Part shown: positions 23,562 to 32,620 of the stretch, piece after piece | Numbering within the stretch: position 1 is the stretch's first letter | Layout: each line of letters opens with the position of its first letter | From: an uncultured Saprospiraceae bacterium | Lineage (GTDB): Bacteria > Bacteroidota > Bacteroidia > Chitinophagales > Saprospiraceae | Direction of reading: 5' to 3' | NCBI GenBank assembly: GCA_937951615.1 | Contig: CALFBH010000014.1 | Location: 1-64,000, forward strand | Length of the DNA: 64,000 bases | Translations under genes and position numbers: made by a program | Notes under the pieces: model-generated | Seen by the model: only the letters and a program-made list of their open reading frames with translations | The model's database searches: none | Told to the model about the DNA's origin: nothing

Positions 23562-26500
23562 GTCCATCAAAGCTTCAAACAGATTTTCATTCGCAATCGC
23601 TTTTTGCTGGAGCGTTTTTAATTGTCCGGCTGAAGTGGCTGCGCTGGCTGCTTTCAGATTGTTCAGCGTGACGATTTGGGCTTCTTTTTCGGAGGTGGCT
23701 GAACGGATAACTTCTTTGGGTAGAATGGTGGGAGAGCCGTCTTTCGACAAGAAAGTATTGACGCCGATAATCGGGTATTCGCCTGTATGTTTCAGCATTT
23801 CGTAGTGCATGCTTTCTTCCTGAATCTTGCCGCGCTGATACATCGTTTCCATTGCGCCCAGTACGCCGCCACGTTCTGTGATGCGGTCAAATTCTGTTAA
23901 AACAGCTTCTTCTACCAAGTCGGTCAGCTCTTCAATAATGAATGAACCTTGCAGTACATTTTCATTTTTCGCCAAGCCTAGTTCATGGTTGATAATCATC
24001 TGAATAGCGACTGCACGACGCACTGATTCTTCCGTTGGTGTCGTGATAGCTTCGTCGTATGCATTGGTGTGGAGGGAGTTGCAATTGTCGTAAATGGCAT
24101 ACAAAGCCTGTAAGGTTGTCCGAATGTCGTTGAAAGAAATTTCTTGCGCATGAAGCGAGCGACCAGAAGTCTGAATATGATATTTCAGTTTTTGCGAACG
24201 CTCATTGGCGTTATACTTTTCTTTCATGGCTTTCGCCCAAATTCGTCGCGCTACACGACCAATTACCGCATATTCAGGATCAATGCCATTGGAAAAGAAG
24301 AAAGAAAGATTTGGTGCAAAGTCGTCAATATTCATGCCCCTTGCCAGATAATATTCCACGAAAGTGAAACCGTTTGCCAGCGTAAATGCCAGTTGGGAAA
24401 TCGGATTTGCCCCAGCTTCTGCAATATGATAACCAGAAATAGACACCGAATAAAAATTCCGAACTTTCTGGTCGATAAAATACTGCTGCACATCGCCCAT
24501 CAGTCGCAGCGAAAATTCAGTGGAGAAAATGCAGGTGTTTTGTGCTTGATCTTCTTTCAGAATATCTGCCTGAACGGTACCACGTACCGAGGTGAGGGCT
24601 TTTGCTTTAAGTTCCTTATAAACGGTAGGTTCTAAAACTTCATTTCCAGTAATGCCGAGCAATAATAAACCCAGTCCGTCATTGCCTTCTGGCAAATCGC
24701 CATTATAGCGTGGACGTGGCTGATTCCTATCGTCATATTTTGCTTTTAATTTGGCTTCGACCATAGCTTCCAAACCATGTTCCCGAATATATTTTTCACA
24801 TTGCTGGTCGATGGCTGCATTCATGAAAAAAGCACAAATCGTGGCAGCGGGACCATTGATGGTCATCGAAACAGAAGTTGTTTTTTCACATAAATCAAAA
24901 CCAGAATACAATTTCTTGGCATCATCAAGACAACACACAGAAACGCCAGAATTGCCCACCTTGCCATAAATGTCGGGACGATAATCGGGGTCTTCGCCGT
25001 AGAGGGTCACGGAGTCGAACGCTGTTGAAAGTCGAGCCGCAGGCATGTCGGATGACAGGTAGTGAAAGCGGCGATTGGTGCGTTCAGGATTACCTTCTCC
25101 GGCAAACATCCGGGTCGGATCCTCGCCTTTGCGTTTGAATGGAAATACACCTGCTGTAAATGGAAATTCGCCCGGCACATTTTCGCGTAAGCTCCATAAT
25201 AATATCTCGCCCCAGTCTTTGTATTTCGGCAGACTGACACGCGGAATTTTATTATGCGAAAGCGAAGTCGTATATGTGGGGACAGGTATTTCTCTGCCTC
25301 GCACTTTATATACAAACTCATCGGCTTTATAAGCTTTTACTTTGTCATCCCATTGCTCAAGCAAACGTCGGTTTTCGCCTAGAAATTTTAGTCCAATATC
25401 TTCGTAAGTCTGACGGAGTTTGTCGGCGGTTTCCGTATCACCGCTTTTTTCTATAATGTCAATCGTGTTTTGGATACCGAATAATTTTCGGGCAATTTCA
25501 CTCTGCTCGTGCGCCTGTTTATCATAATTTCTGCACGTTTCACTAATCTCTGATAGATAGCGAGTCCGCTTGGGCGGAATGATATAGATTTTCTCACTCA
25601 TCTCCGTTGCGGAAGCAAAACCAGACTTCAAATCTGCGCCAGTTTTTTCTGCAATGGTATTCATTAATTTGACGTAAAGTCGATTCACGCCAGGGTCATT
25701 AAATTGCGAAGCAATCGTACCGAAAACAGGCATGGTGTCGGTAGCTTTGTCCCAAAGTTGGTGATTGCGTTGATATTGTTTCTGCACATCACGCAAAGCA
25801 TCCAACGCGCCTCTTTTATCAAATTTATTCAAAGCAATGAGGTCTGCAAAATCTAGCATGTCTATTTTCTCCAACTGCGAAGCTGCGCCGTATTCGGGCG
25901 TCATCACATATAAGGAAGTGTCTGAAAAGTCGACAATTTCAGTATCCGATTGTCCGATACCAGAAGTTTCCAGAATAATCAAATCGAAGTCGGCAGCCTT
26001 GAGGATATTTAGAGCGTCTTCGATGTGTTTCGACAAAGCCAGATTAGATTGTCGGGTAGCCAGTGAGCGCATGTATATACGATCATGATTGACGGCATTC
26101 ATGCGAATCCGGTCGCCCAGCAAAGCCCCGCCCGATTTCCGTTTAGAAGGATCGACGGAAATAATCGCCAGCGTTTTTTCAGGGAAATCAGTCAGAAAGC
26201 GACGAATCAATTCATCCACTAGGCTAGATTTACCTGATCCACCAGTTCCTGTGATACCGAGTGTTGGCGTAGTTGCTTTTTTTGCTTCGGTCTGTATGGC
26301 GGGTAACCAAGTGCTGGTCTCATCGGGCTGGTTTTCTACCGCTGAAATGAGTCGTGCAATCGCATAATTATTCTTGGCAGGCAGGTCTTTAGTTTCACCA
26401 TTGAGGTTTTTGCCTGTTGGGAAATCGCATTGCTCCAGCACATCATTTATCATGCCCTGCAAACCCATCGCCCGACCGTCATCTGGCGAATAGATGCGTA

Positions 26501-26861
26501 CAATACCATAATTGTGCAAGTCCTCTATCTCGCTGGGTAAAATTGTTCCACCACCACCACCAAATATCTTGATGTGTCCTGCGCCCGCCTCTTTGAGCAG
26601 GTCGTACATGTATTTGAAAAACTCATTATGCCCACCCTGATACGAAGTGATGGCAATGCCCTGCACATCTTCCTGTATCGCTGTATTCACGATTTCATGC
26701 ACGGAGCGATTATGCCCCAAATGGATGATTTCTGCACCAGTACTTTGCATGATGCGACGCATGATGTTGATAGCAGCATCGTGTCCGTCAAACAAAGACG
26801 CAGCAGTGACGAGGCGGATTTTGTTTTTGGGTTGATATGGTTTGGCGACTGGTATTGACAT
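23484..26861 (-). CDS. icmF: Fused isobutyryl-CoA mutase (IcmF type)
   Basis: Coenzyme B12 enzyme with its GTPase chaperone in one 1125-residue chain. Order: B12-binding domain (about 14-145, with [10 protein letters not shown], where His27 is the lower axial ligand), MeaB-like G domain (P-loop GTGGSGKS at 205-212, [28 protein letters not shown]), a linker, then the TIM-barrel mutase (about 560-1125). At the position of the substrate-carboxylate Arg of methylmalonyl-CoA mutase there is Gln774 ([10 protein letters not shown]), and Phe573 (AGVF) lies where the mutase has Tyr. The Phe/Gln pair favours isobutyryl/n-butyryl-CoA over methylmalonyl-CoA. Likely role is valine and fatty-acid carbon metabolism. 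Confidence 0.93.
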   Translation of the reverse strand: MSIPVAKPYQPKNKIRLVTAASLFDGHDAAINIMRRIMQSTGAEIIHLGHNRSVHEIVNTAIQEDVQGIAITSYQGGHNEFFKYMYDLLKEAGAGHIKIFGGGGGTILPSEIEDLHNYGIVRIYSPDDGRAMGLQGMINDVLEQCDFPTGKNLNGETKDLPAKNNYAIARLISAVENQPDETSTWLPAIQTEAKKATTPTLGITGTGGSGKSSLVDELIRRFLTDFPEKTLAIISVDPSKRKSGGALLGDRIRMNAVNHDRIYMRSLATRQSNLALSKHIEDALNILKAADFDLIILETSGIGQSDTEIVDFSDTSLYVMTPEYGAASQLEKIDMLDFADLIALNKFDKRGALDALRDVQKQYQRNHQLWDKATDTMPVFGTIASQFNDPGVNRLYVKLMNTIAEKTGADLKSGFASATEMSEKIYIIPPKRTRYLSEISETCRNYDKQAHEQSEIARKLFGIQNTIDIIEKSGDTETADKLRQTYEDIGLKFLGENRRLLEQWDDKVKAYKADEFVYKVRGREIPVPTYTTSLSHNKIPRVSLPKYKDWGEILLWSLRENVPGEFPFTAGVFPFKRKGEDPTRMFAGEGNPERTNRRFHYLSSDMPAARLSTAFDSVTLYGEDPDYRPDIYGKVGNSGVSVCCLDDAKKLYSGFDLCEKTTSVSMTINGPAATICAFFMNAAIDQQCEKYIREHGLEAMVEAKLKAKYDDRNQPRPRYNGDLPEGNDGLGLLLLGITGNEVLEPTVYKELKAKALTSVRGTVQADILKEDQAQNTCIFSTEFSLRLMGDVQQYFIDQKVRNFYSVSISGYHIAEAGANPISQLAFTLANGFTFVEYYLARGMNIDDFAPNLSFFFSNGIDPEYAVIGRVARRIWAKAMKEKYNANERSQKLKYHIQTSGRSLHAQEISFNDIRTTLQALYAIYDNCNSLHTNAYDEAITTPTEESVRRAVAIQMIINHELGLAKNENVLQGSFIIEELTDLVEEAVLTEFDRITERGGVLGAMETMYQRGKIQEESMHYEMLKHTGEYPIIGVNTFLSKDGSPTILPKEVIRSATSEKEAQIVTLNNLKAASAATSAGQLKTLQQKAIANENLFEALMDAAQSCSLGQITNALYEVGGQYRRNM

Positions 26862-26906
26862 ATTGTTGTGATTGCTTGATTGCTGAATTGTTTTCGCTTT
26901 GCGAAA
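26862..26906. repeat. Half palindrome: ATTGCTTG-type arm with TTTCGC core
   Basis: ATTGTTGTGATTGCTTGATT and GCTGAATTG (26862-26890) form one arm. The stem-loop TTTCGCTTTGCGAAA (26892-26906) is the core, and no opposing arm follows. The core has the same stem-TTT-stem design as those at 39931 and 61590. Confidence 0.6.
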
Positions 26907-27064
26907 TGTTTATATTTTTTAACAAAAAAGTGGGAGAGGTGTTTTTGCGAAGATAGGGAATTTTTGGGTACGTTAATGAACAGTACCTTGTGTCAAAATG
27001 GACTTTGAATAATTTTAGCGGATGTTTTTATGCGGCTGCGGAGAATTGGAGGCAATATTTTTAC

Positions 27065-27769
27065 TTACAATACGCTCACCTGCCCCATCTCATTGACAAT
27101 ACATTTTTGATTAAACTCATTTTCAGTAAAAGCAAAACCATTATAAAAAGGTTCTATTACTGTGAAGCGGTGGGGGTAAATGGGATTGCCCTGATAGTCA
27201 ATGTGCATCCAGCCTTTGTCGTCTTTTGCTGTGGCAAAACCTTTGTGATAAACACCGAGGCCTTTAAATAACTGACCGTGTAAAGGCTGACCTTTTTTAT
27301 CGATATGAGTAAATAACTTCGCACTATTCATCACGCAGGCAATGCCATATTTGTAATCGCCAGCATAGGTGTATTTTTCATCATAAACGGCATTGCCGTC
27401 TAAGTCAATATGGTAGTAATGTCCTGCGGCATCTCGAACCGGACATAAGTCATCCTGATAATTTCCGCACCAGGCGTATCGTTTATCACTGATTGCTGTG
27501 CCGCTGATGTCTATGTGCAGCCAGCCTTTGTCCTGAATAACTGCTGCTCTATTGCAATAATATCCAAATGCCCTGAGATAGCGTTGTGAATAGATAGCCT
27601 GTCCTTCTGTATTGATGTGATACCAGCCTGAATCGTCGCAAACAGGCGCGAGACCAGGTGCGTGAAACTTTAGAGCATCTTTGAAAGTTTGCTTGAATAT
27701 GGGCTGCCCATGGAGCGTGAAAGTTTTAGTAAAATCATTGAGTTGTATTTGTTTCCAATTGGTGTTCAT
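27065..27769 (-). CDS. WG-repeat protein, last gene of the modification operon
   Basis: 234 residues with five to six copies of a roughly 38-residue WG-type repeat, visible as GWYHINTEGQAIYSQRY, GWLHIDISGTAISDKRY, HYYHIDLDGNAVYDEKY, FTHIDKKGQPLHGQLF and GWMHIDYQGNPIYPHRF. Between them lie short linkers with a conserved aromatic/Gly (RAFGYYCNRAAV, YAGDYKYGIACV). WG repeats are binding modules of unknown partners. There is no signal peptide, so it should be cytosolic. It starts one base after the carbamoyltransferase stop codon, which ties it to the operon; it could be a scaffold or recognise the substrate. Confidence 0.88.
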   Translation of the reverse strand: MNTNWKQIQLNDFTKTFTLHGQPIFKQTFKDALKFHAPGLAPVCDDSGWYHINTEGQAIYSQRYLRAFGYYCNRAAVIQDKGWLHIDISGTAISDKRYAWCGNYQDDLCPVRDAAGHYYHIDLDGNAVYDEKYTYAGDYKYGIACVMNSAKLFTHIDKKGQPLHGQLFKGLGVYHKGFATAKDDKGWMHIDYQGNPIYPHRFTVIEPFYNGFAFTENEFNQKCIVNEMGQVSVL

Positions 27770-27770
27770 C

Positions 27771-29429
27771 TTAGATTTTTTTTAGTGTTCCGTTAATGAC
27801 TAGACTGTCTAATTTCATTTCTTGAGCAGACTTTGTAGCTTCTGCTTTTGTATGGACAATGGGTTCACCTCTTTTATTGAATGAAGTATTAATGAGCCCT
27901 AATAAGCCATATTTTTTATCTAAAAAATCGAGCAAATCGTACATGAAAGGATTTTCTTTCTTGTTGAAAAGAACCTGAATTCGTGCAGTACCATTTTTGT
28001 GCACAACACCTTCCAATTGTTTTTTGTATTGGTCTGAAATTTTAAAATCCAGTAACATATAGCGTGCGAGGTGATGAATGTCTGGTTTGCCGGTGACTTT
28101 TTGTGCATTGCGTTCAAGCATAATAGGAGCGACTGGGCGATACCATTCGCGTTTTTTACATTTCATGCTGACTTTTTTGGTGAGTTTGACAGAATCTGGG
28201 CGAGCAATGAGGCTACGATTGCCCAATGCTCTTGGTCCTGCTTCTCCATAACCATTGCATATACCAATAACTTCGCCTGCCATTATACGCCGAGCGATTT
28301 CGTGAATCGTTTTTTGGGTATAAACCAGCTTTTTCTTTTTTAAATTGATATTGTTTAAATAAGGACTGTGTCGTTTGATTTTTTGCCCAGCCTGCCATTG
28401 TACAAAAGCTGCTGCACCGATAGATAAACCTGAATCATTGCAACAAGGCGGTATAAAAACATCCTTGAACCAGTCTTTCTCTATAAGTTGAGAGTTTGTG
28501 ATGATGCTCAATGCACAACCTCCAGCATAATACAGGTAATCCGCTTTGGTTTGCTTTTGTAGTTGCTGTATTTTTGCCAGTGCCTGCTCCTGAAATTCAG
28601 CTTGAAAACAAGCAGCGATATTCATCAGAAACTGATCTTTGTTATTTTCAAGCTTGCCTGTCCATTTAAAATCTGCTTTGGCTTTTTTGTAAAAAACATT
28701 ATGGTCTTCCCAGATATCTTTGAAGTATTTATTGGCTTTTAGCCACTTTCTCATTTTGGAACTTGCCTGCCCCATTGCAGCATAACCCATGAGTTTTCCT
28801 GCTACACTACAATGTTCTCCAGGGGCAGCCTTGAGCATAGCAAAAGTAAGTCCATTATCATTGAAAAGTTTGGATAAATGTCCAAGTTGCCAATGGCATT
28901 CCAATAAGCTCAACTTGCCTTTTTTATAGGAAAAAGCAGAAAAATTACCGAGACTTGCACCACCATCAAAATGAATCAGGAGACTATTTTCTTTTAAATT
29001 GCCATAAAAAGGGAGACAGGAAAAGACATGCGCCAGCTCATGGGATACTTCACAGGATTTTGGTGCAAAACCTTCCCATTCGTGTTGTTGAATCCAGGCA
29101 ATTGAAGGCACAGCGGTATTGCTGACAACTTGTATTTCTGTCGGTTCAATCCGTATTTTTCCCGAAGAAGAAATAAAAGCCCTGCCTACAAATGAATTGA
29201 CCAATGCCACATCAAAAATTTTCGGCAATTTTAATAAACCATCATCTATTAATGCTTCAATAAACAGGTGAAGGCGATTGTCATACTTGCGGCGAGTATA
29301 GCGTTCGAGGTGTAAGTATTGTATGATACGTCCATCTTGCATCACACAGATATTATGGTCGTGGGTGTAGCCGGGATATTTGAGTTTACCTCGGTCTTGT
29401 ATGCCATATATTGCGAGTATTGTTTTCAT
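27771..29429 (-). CDS. Carbamoyltransferase, NodU/CmcH/TobZ family
   Basis: 552 residues. The family transfers a carbamoyl group from carbamoyl phosphate, via carbamoyl-AMP, to hydroxyl groups of sugars or natural products. The N-terminal Kae1/TsaD-like domain carries SHELAHVFSC (metal ligands His130 and His134) and HFDGGASLGNFSAF. The C-terminal YrdC-like domain includes GEAGPRALGNRSLIARP (about 396-411), the family signature. Neighbours are a tyrosine-phosphatase-like gene two bases upstream and a WG-repeat gene one base downstream. It most likely carbamoylates the product of the adjacent glycosyltransferase or radical SAM protein, but the acceptor is unknown. Confidence 0.92.
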   Translation of the reverse strand: MKTILAIYGIQDRGKLKYPGYTHDHNICVMQDGRIIQYLHLERYTRRKYDNRLHLFIEALIDDGLLKLPKIFDVALVNSFVGRAFISSSGKIRIEPTEIQVVSNTAVPSIAWIQQHEWEGFAPKSCEVSHELAHVFSCLPFYGNLKENSLLIHFDGGASLGNFSAFSYKKGKLSLLECHWQLGHLSKLFNDNGLTFAMLKAAPGEHCSVAGKLMGYAAMGQASSKMRKWLKANKYFKDIWEDHNVFYKKAKADFKWTGKLENNKDQFLMNIAACFQAEFQEQALAKIQQLQKQTKADYLYYAGGCALSIITNSQLIEKDWFKDVFIPPCCNDSGLSIGAAAFVQWQAGQKIKRHSPYLNNINLKKKKLVYTQKTIHEIARRIMAGEVIGICNGYGEAGPRALGNRSLIARPDSVKLTKKVSMKCKKREWYRPVAPIMLERNAQKVTGKPDIHHLARYMLLDFKISDQYKKQLEGVVHKNGTARIQVLFNKKENPFMYDLLDFLDKKYGLLGLINTSFNKRGEPIVHTKAEATKSAQEMKLDSLVINGTLKKI

Positions 29430-29431
29430 TT

Positions 29432-30073
29432 TTAGGATAATAGTTTGGTTTTTAATGCTTGTTGTAAACTGAGATTGATACCTTGATAGTTGAAAAACTT
29501 TTCAATACCTCCTTGTTGTTCAATAGCTTCATACAACATTTCAAAACGTTCTTTGGTCGTATCAGCTTCACTCGCCAGATAATCTTTTAACATAGCATCT
29601 TTTGTACAACCCAATAAAAACTGAATTGCACCAATCAATAGCCCTGTACGATCCTTTCCTGAATGGCAATGAATCAGAACCCCACCTTCTGGAGTATTTA
29701 TAATAGCTTCAATTACTTTTTGAAAGGCGGGTTGACAAGCAATCAAAAAGAATCGATAAGCTATTTCGGTATTGTCACCCTGATGATGGTTTTGTCGAAA
29801 CCATTTGGGCTGATTCCAAGGATCAAAGGGAGCATGGACATAATGTATGTTTTTTAGTACATCTGTTTTGTAAGGATATTCCTCAAGCTCTCTGTCTGCA
29901 CGCAAATCAATGATTGTTTTTATATTGTATTGCTTCAATAAGTGACCTACTTTTTCTGTATTTTCGTACAAAGACAGGGTAGATGAACGATATAGTTTTC
30001 TGGTTGGCAATTGTGTATTATGGATATTATAATCTCTCCAATTTAAGGTTTTCTCATATTGCAGGTTTGACAT
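29432..30073 (-). CDS. Tyrosine-phosphatase-like protein (Y_phosphatase3 type)
   Basis: 213 residues with LYRSSTLSLYENTEKVGHLL near the N-terminus, TIIDLRADRELEEYPY, and the catalytic loop HCHSGKDRTG at 135-144 (Cys136, Arg142). This is typical of the bacterial dual-specificity or phosphoinositide-type family with GKDRTG. The following GAIQFLLGCTKDAMLKDYLA also fits. It overlaps the radical SAM gene by 31 bases and precedes the carbamoyltransferase by two bases. In this operon it may remove a phosphate from a sugar-phosphate intermediate or regulate a protein. Confidence 0.9.
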   Translation of the reverse strand: MSNLQYEKTLNWRDYNIHNTQLPTRKLYRSSTLSLYENTEKVGHLLKQYNIKTIIDLRADRELEEYPYKTDVLKNIHYVHAPFDPWNQPKWFRQNHHQGDNTEIAYRFFLIACQPAFQKVIEAIINTPEGGVLIHCHSGKDRTGLLIGAIQFLLGCTKDAMLKDYLASEADTTKERFEMLYEAIEQQGGIEKFFNYQGINLSLQQALKTKLLS

Positions 30074-31068
30074 AGTGGAATGTTTTTATAATTATGAACT
30101 AAATTTTGATATTGAGGACTTTGTAAAATCTCGTCAATAGTCAGGTTTTGAAAATTGCCGAAATTACCGAGCGTTTGGCGTAACTTGTCGGGCGCACAAC
30201 AGGGCGATATATTTCCTGTAGCTGAAATCCATATTTCTTTATTCAAAAAAGGACAGTCATAGTGTTCGGGAACGGCTTGTTGTTCTTCTTCTTTCAGTGG
30301 AATAATGTTTTCCAATAACACCTTTTCACCATTGGGTTTGAGGTGATTGTCGCGGGCTGTCCAGGCTTCTTTTACATAGCCATTCCAACGCTGAATAGCT
30401 GCCTGGTTGCGTTTCATATTGAGGCCTTTGATTTCATCAAAATGCGCCCACAACTGATGTCCTTTCACCCGATCTACTCCAAGACTGGCAGCCAGTTTTA
30501 TCATGTCTGCTAGCTCGTGCATGTTGTTTTCCATGAAGGTCAGTTGGAAAGTTACTCGGCAGAAATATCCGGTTTCCTTATGGATATAATCCCGTACTTT
30601 GATAAACTCTTCTACATTTTTTATACACTGCCCAAAGTCGATACCCTGCATGACTTTCGCAGCAGTTTCTGCTGTTGCGCCATTCCATGAAATTTTAATA
30701 TCGGTAGTATTCGGTACAATTAGCATCGCCCATTCTGCGACTGATTTTTTAGGAAAAGTACCATTGGTGGTCAGGTTGATTTTGATGCCTGTTTCCTGAC
30801 TTAGTGTAAAAATGCGGTCAAAACCTTTGTACAATAAGGGCTCTCCCATCGTTGAAGGAATAATTTCTTTTACGCCCAATTTTTTTGCCTGTTCAAATAT
30901 CTGTTCCACCCATTCAAAGGGCATTCGGCGGCGTTTGATGCCTGTTTCTTTATATAGATTAGGAATAAAATCGCTGTAAGGGCTGTGTTCTTCACACATG
31001 ATACATTTCAGGTTGCAATCTTCAGGATTGGTATCAATGGTGATTCGCCAGAGGTTGTGTTGATTCAT
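30043..31068 (-). CDS. Radical SAM / SPASM domain protein
   Basis: 341 residues. The 4Fe-4S/SAM motif is at Cys18, Cys22 and Cys25 (EDCNLKCIMCEEH). EIIPSTMGEPLLYKGFD, INLTTNGTFP and TTDIKISWNGA follow the radical SAM barrel. A C-terminal SPASM-like region has CPFLNKEIWISATGNISPCC and LCQTCNMRKP, providing cysteines for auxiliary clusters. SPASM proteins usually modify peptides, sugars or aminoglycosides. The gene overlaps the glycosyltransferase by 35 bases and the phosphatase by 31, so all are translationally coupled. A peptide substrate is suggested only by the small gene at the head of the operon. Confidence 0.9.
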   Translation of the reverse strand: MNQHNLWRITIDTNPEDCNLKCIMCEEHSPYSDFIPNLYKETGIKRRRMPFEWVEQIFEQAKKLGVKEIIPSTMGEPLLYKGFDRIFTLSQETGIKINLTTNGTFPKKSVAEWAMLIVPNTTDIKISWNGATAETAAKVMQGIDFGQCIKNVEEFIKVRDYIHKETGYFCRVTFQLTFMENNMHELADMIKLAASLGVDRVKGHQLWAHFDEIKGLNMKRNQAAIQRWNGYVKEAWTARDNHLKPNGEKVLLENIIPLKEEEQQAVPEHYDCPFLNKEIWISATGNISPCCAPDKLRQTLGNFGNFQNLTIDEILQSPQYQNLVHNYKNIPLCQTCNMRKP

Positions 31069-32341
31069 GTTGTTGTATGGTTTTTTGGTAAATTAATTCT
31101 AATTGTCGGCAGTGTTCTTCAATGGAAAGCACTTGTCCGGTTTTGTGATATAAATAGCCACGTTTACCCATTTTTGCTAATGCTTCGGGATGGTCACAGG
31201 CTCTTTGTAAGGTCTTTGCGAGGCTTTCGACATTGCGGTGTTCAAACAGAAGTCCGTTTATTTCATGTTGTACATACTCTTTCATCCCACCAAAATCGGC
31301 TGTGATAACGGGAACATGGCAAGCCTGTGCTTCGTGTATGACCAAAGGAGAGTTTTCTCCCCAGATACTCGGCACAACGATCACATCTACCTGAGCAAAG
31401 ACCTGTTTGACAATGTTCGGATTGAGATACTCACCTTCAAAAATTATCGGATTGGAACAATCGGCAGCAAGTCGTTTGAGCGCAGCCGTTGATTGTCCTG
31501 AAGGACGCCCCCATATTTTTAAACAGGCTTCTCCTTTCAGTTTTTTGAAGGCTTCAATGAGTAGGTTGATACCTTTGGCAGGAATGTGTGTGCCAATATA
31601 GCCGATTGTAAATTTGCGGTCAGCTACTTTAGGCACAGGCTTCAGATAATGTAAAGGAAAACCATAATCCAGATATAAAACCTTGTCTTTAGGTAGCCAA
31701 AAATCTTGTATAAACCGATTCCGTAAATAGTGAGAAGGCGCAATAAAAATATCAATCATCTCAGCTACTTTTCGGGTAGCTTCCATGCGTCGGGCAATCC
31801 AGGAAGTCCAATGTGCAGTGTCTTCTTGGCGGTGGTTGGGATTACAGGAATGGTACATGTTATAACAGGTTGCAGCGCATTTGCTATGCTCCTGTTTTTC
31901 GCACAGTTGGTAAAGATGTTGCCCATCAAAATTGCGTTGTAAAAACTGTCCTCTCGGACACATCAGCCAGAAATCGTGTAGAGTGAATACTATTGGAATA
32001 TTTTGTTTTTTCACTTCCTGCACAAGTCCTGTGGACAGGTGGTTCAAATGCCCGATGTGGACGACATCGGGTTGAGTCTTTTGTAAAAGATGATCGAAAA
32101 TCGAATTGACTTTAGGATGGTCGTACCCATCTTTTTCACGAGGCATATTGACCAGTATGAGCGGTATTTCATTTTGCGTGTCGTGGCGTAGGTCAAAGTC
32201 GAGGCGGTATTCATCCTGCTCACGGGTAAAAACGGTGACTTCGTGTTTTTTCGCCAGTTCTTCACAGATGGAACGACTATACACCTCCGACCCGGCGTTA
32301 TAGGTCGGAGGGTAGCCATGAATGACTTTAAGGATTTTCAT
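31034..32341 (-). CDS. GT4-family glycosyltransferase
   Basis: 435 residues from the ATG at 32341 (MKILKVIHGYPPTYNAGSEV), where the family N-terminus begins; a longer frame overlaps the upstream peptide gene. The GT-B fold is evident: SEVYSRSICEELAKKHEVTV and VVHIGHLNHLSTGLV in the acceptor half, then FTIGYIGTHIPAKGINLLIE and VVPSIWGENSPLVIHEAQAC with a donor-binding E-x7-E type site. Cysteine-rich LCEKQEHSKCAATCYNMYHS (about 155-180) is an insertion of a kind seen in some GT4 enzymes and could bind metal. It starts four bases after the peptide gene stops. Confidence 0.9.
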   Translation of the reverse strand: MKILKVIHGYPPTYNAGSEVYSRSICEELAKKHEVTVFTREQDEYRLDFDLRHDTQNEIPLILVNMPREKDGYDHPKVNSIFDHLLQKTQPDVVHIGHLNHLSTGLVQEVKKQNIPIVFTLHDFWLMCPRGQFLQRNFDGQHLYQLCEKQEHSKCAATCYNMYHSCNPNHRQEDTAHWTSWIARRMEATRKVAEMIDIFIAPSHYLRNRFIQDFWLPKDKVLYLDYGFPLHYLKPVPKVADRKFTIGYIGTHIPAKGINLLIEAFKKLKGEACLKIWGRPSGQSTAALKRLAADCSNPIIFEGEYLNPNIVKQVFAQVDVIVVPSIWGENSPLVIHEAQACHVPVITADFGGMKEYVQHEINGLLFEHRNVESLAKTLQRACDHPEALAKMGKRGYLYHKTGQVLSIEEHCRQLELIYQKTIQQHESTQPLANHH

Positions 32342-32345
32342 GAAT

Positions 32346-32477
32346 TTACCTTTTTTTAGGTTTTTCAACATGTTTTTCAATCCTTCTTACATGATCTGGG
32401 ATGGGTTTTCCTTTTTTAATGAAAGGTTTTTTCATTCTTTCGATGTCTGCCGGAGTCGGCTTTTTTGGTTTACTCAT
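32346..32477 (-). CDS. 43-residue Lys/Pro-rich peptide, first gene of the operon
   Basis: Small frame of 43 codons with ATG at 32475-32477 and TAA at 32346-32348. It reads MSKPKKPTPADIERMKKP, then FIKKGKPIPDHVRRIEK and HVEKPKKR: 12 Lys, 4 Arg, 7 Pro, no Cys, Trp or Tyr. Support comes from position: it lies at the head of five tightly coupled genes and ends four bases before the glycosyltransferase start. It could be a substrate or leader peptide for the modifying enzymes, or simply a small regulatory or binding protein. Only Ser2 and Thr8 could be O-glycosylated, which weakens the precursor idea. Confidence 0.6.
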   Translation of the reverse strand: MSKPKKPTPADIERMKKPFIKKGKPIPDHVRRIEKHVEKPKKR

Positions 32478-32512
32478 AATTTTGTTTTTTATAATTAAAT
32501 AATAATTTTCTT

Positions 32513-32537
32513 AAATTAAATATCATGCCAAAATTAT
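32513..32537 (-). promoter_or_regulatory. Candidate promoter of the peptide-to-WG operon
   Basis: On the minus strand TAATTTTG (32529-32536) fits the Bacteroidota -7 consensus, giving a leader of about 45 bases. Overlapping it, TTGGCATGATATTTAAT has the spacing of a sigma-54 promoter with a good -24 half (TTGGCATG) but a poor -12 half (TTAA instead of TTGC). Either reading is weak. Confidence 0.25.
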
Positions 32538-32586
32538 AAAAACATGTTATACAGTATTTTATAAATAAAATTTAAAAAATAATGTT

Positions 32587-32594
32587 TAATTTTG
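32587..32594 (+). promoter_or_regulatory. Candidate -7 box of the RtcR-like gene
   Basis: TAATTTTG fits TAnnTTTG and lies 26 bases before the start codon. No TTTG is seen at the proper distance upstream, so the assignment is tentative. Confidence 0.3.
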
Positions 32595-32620
32595 TATTTT
32601 AAAATTTAATTAATTAAACA

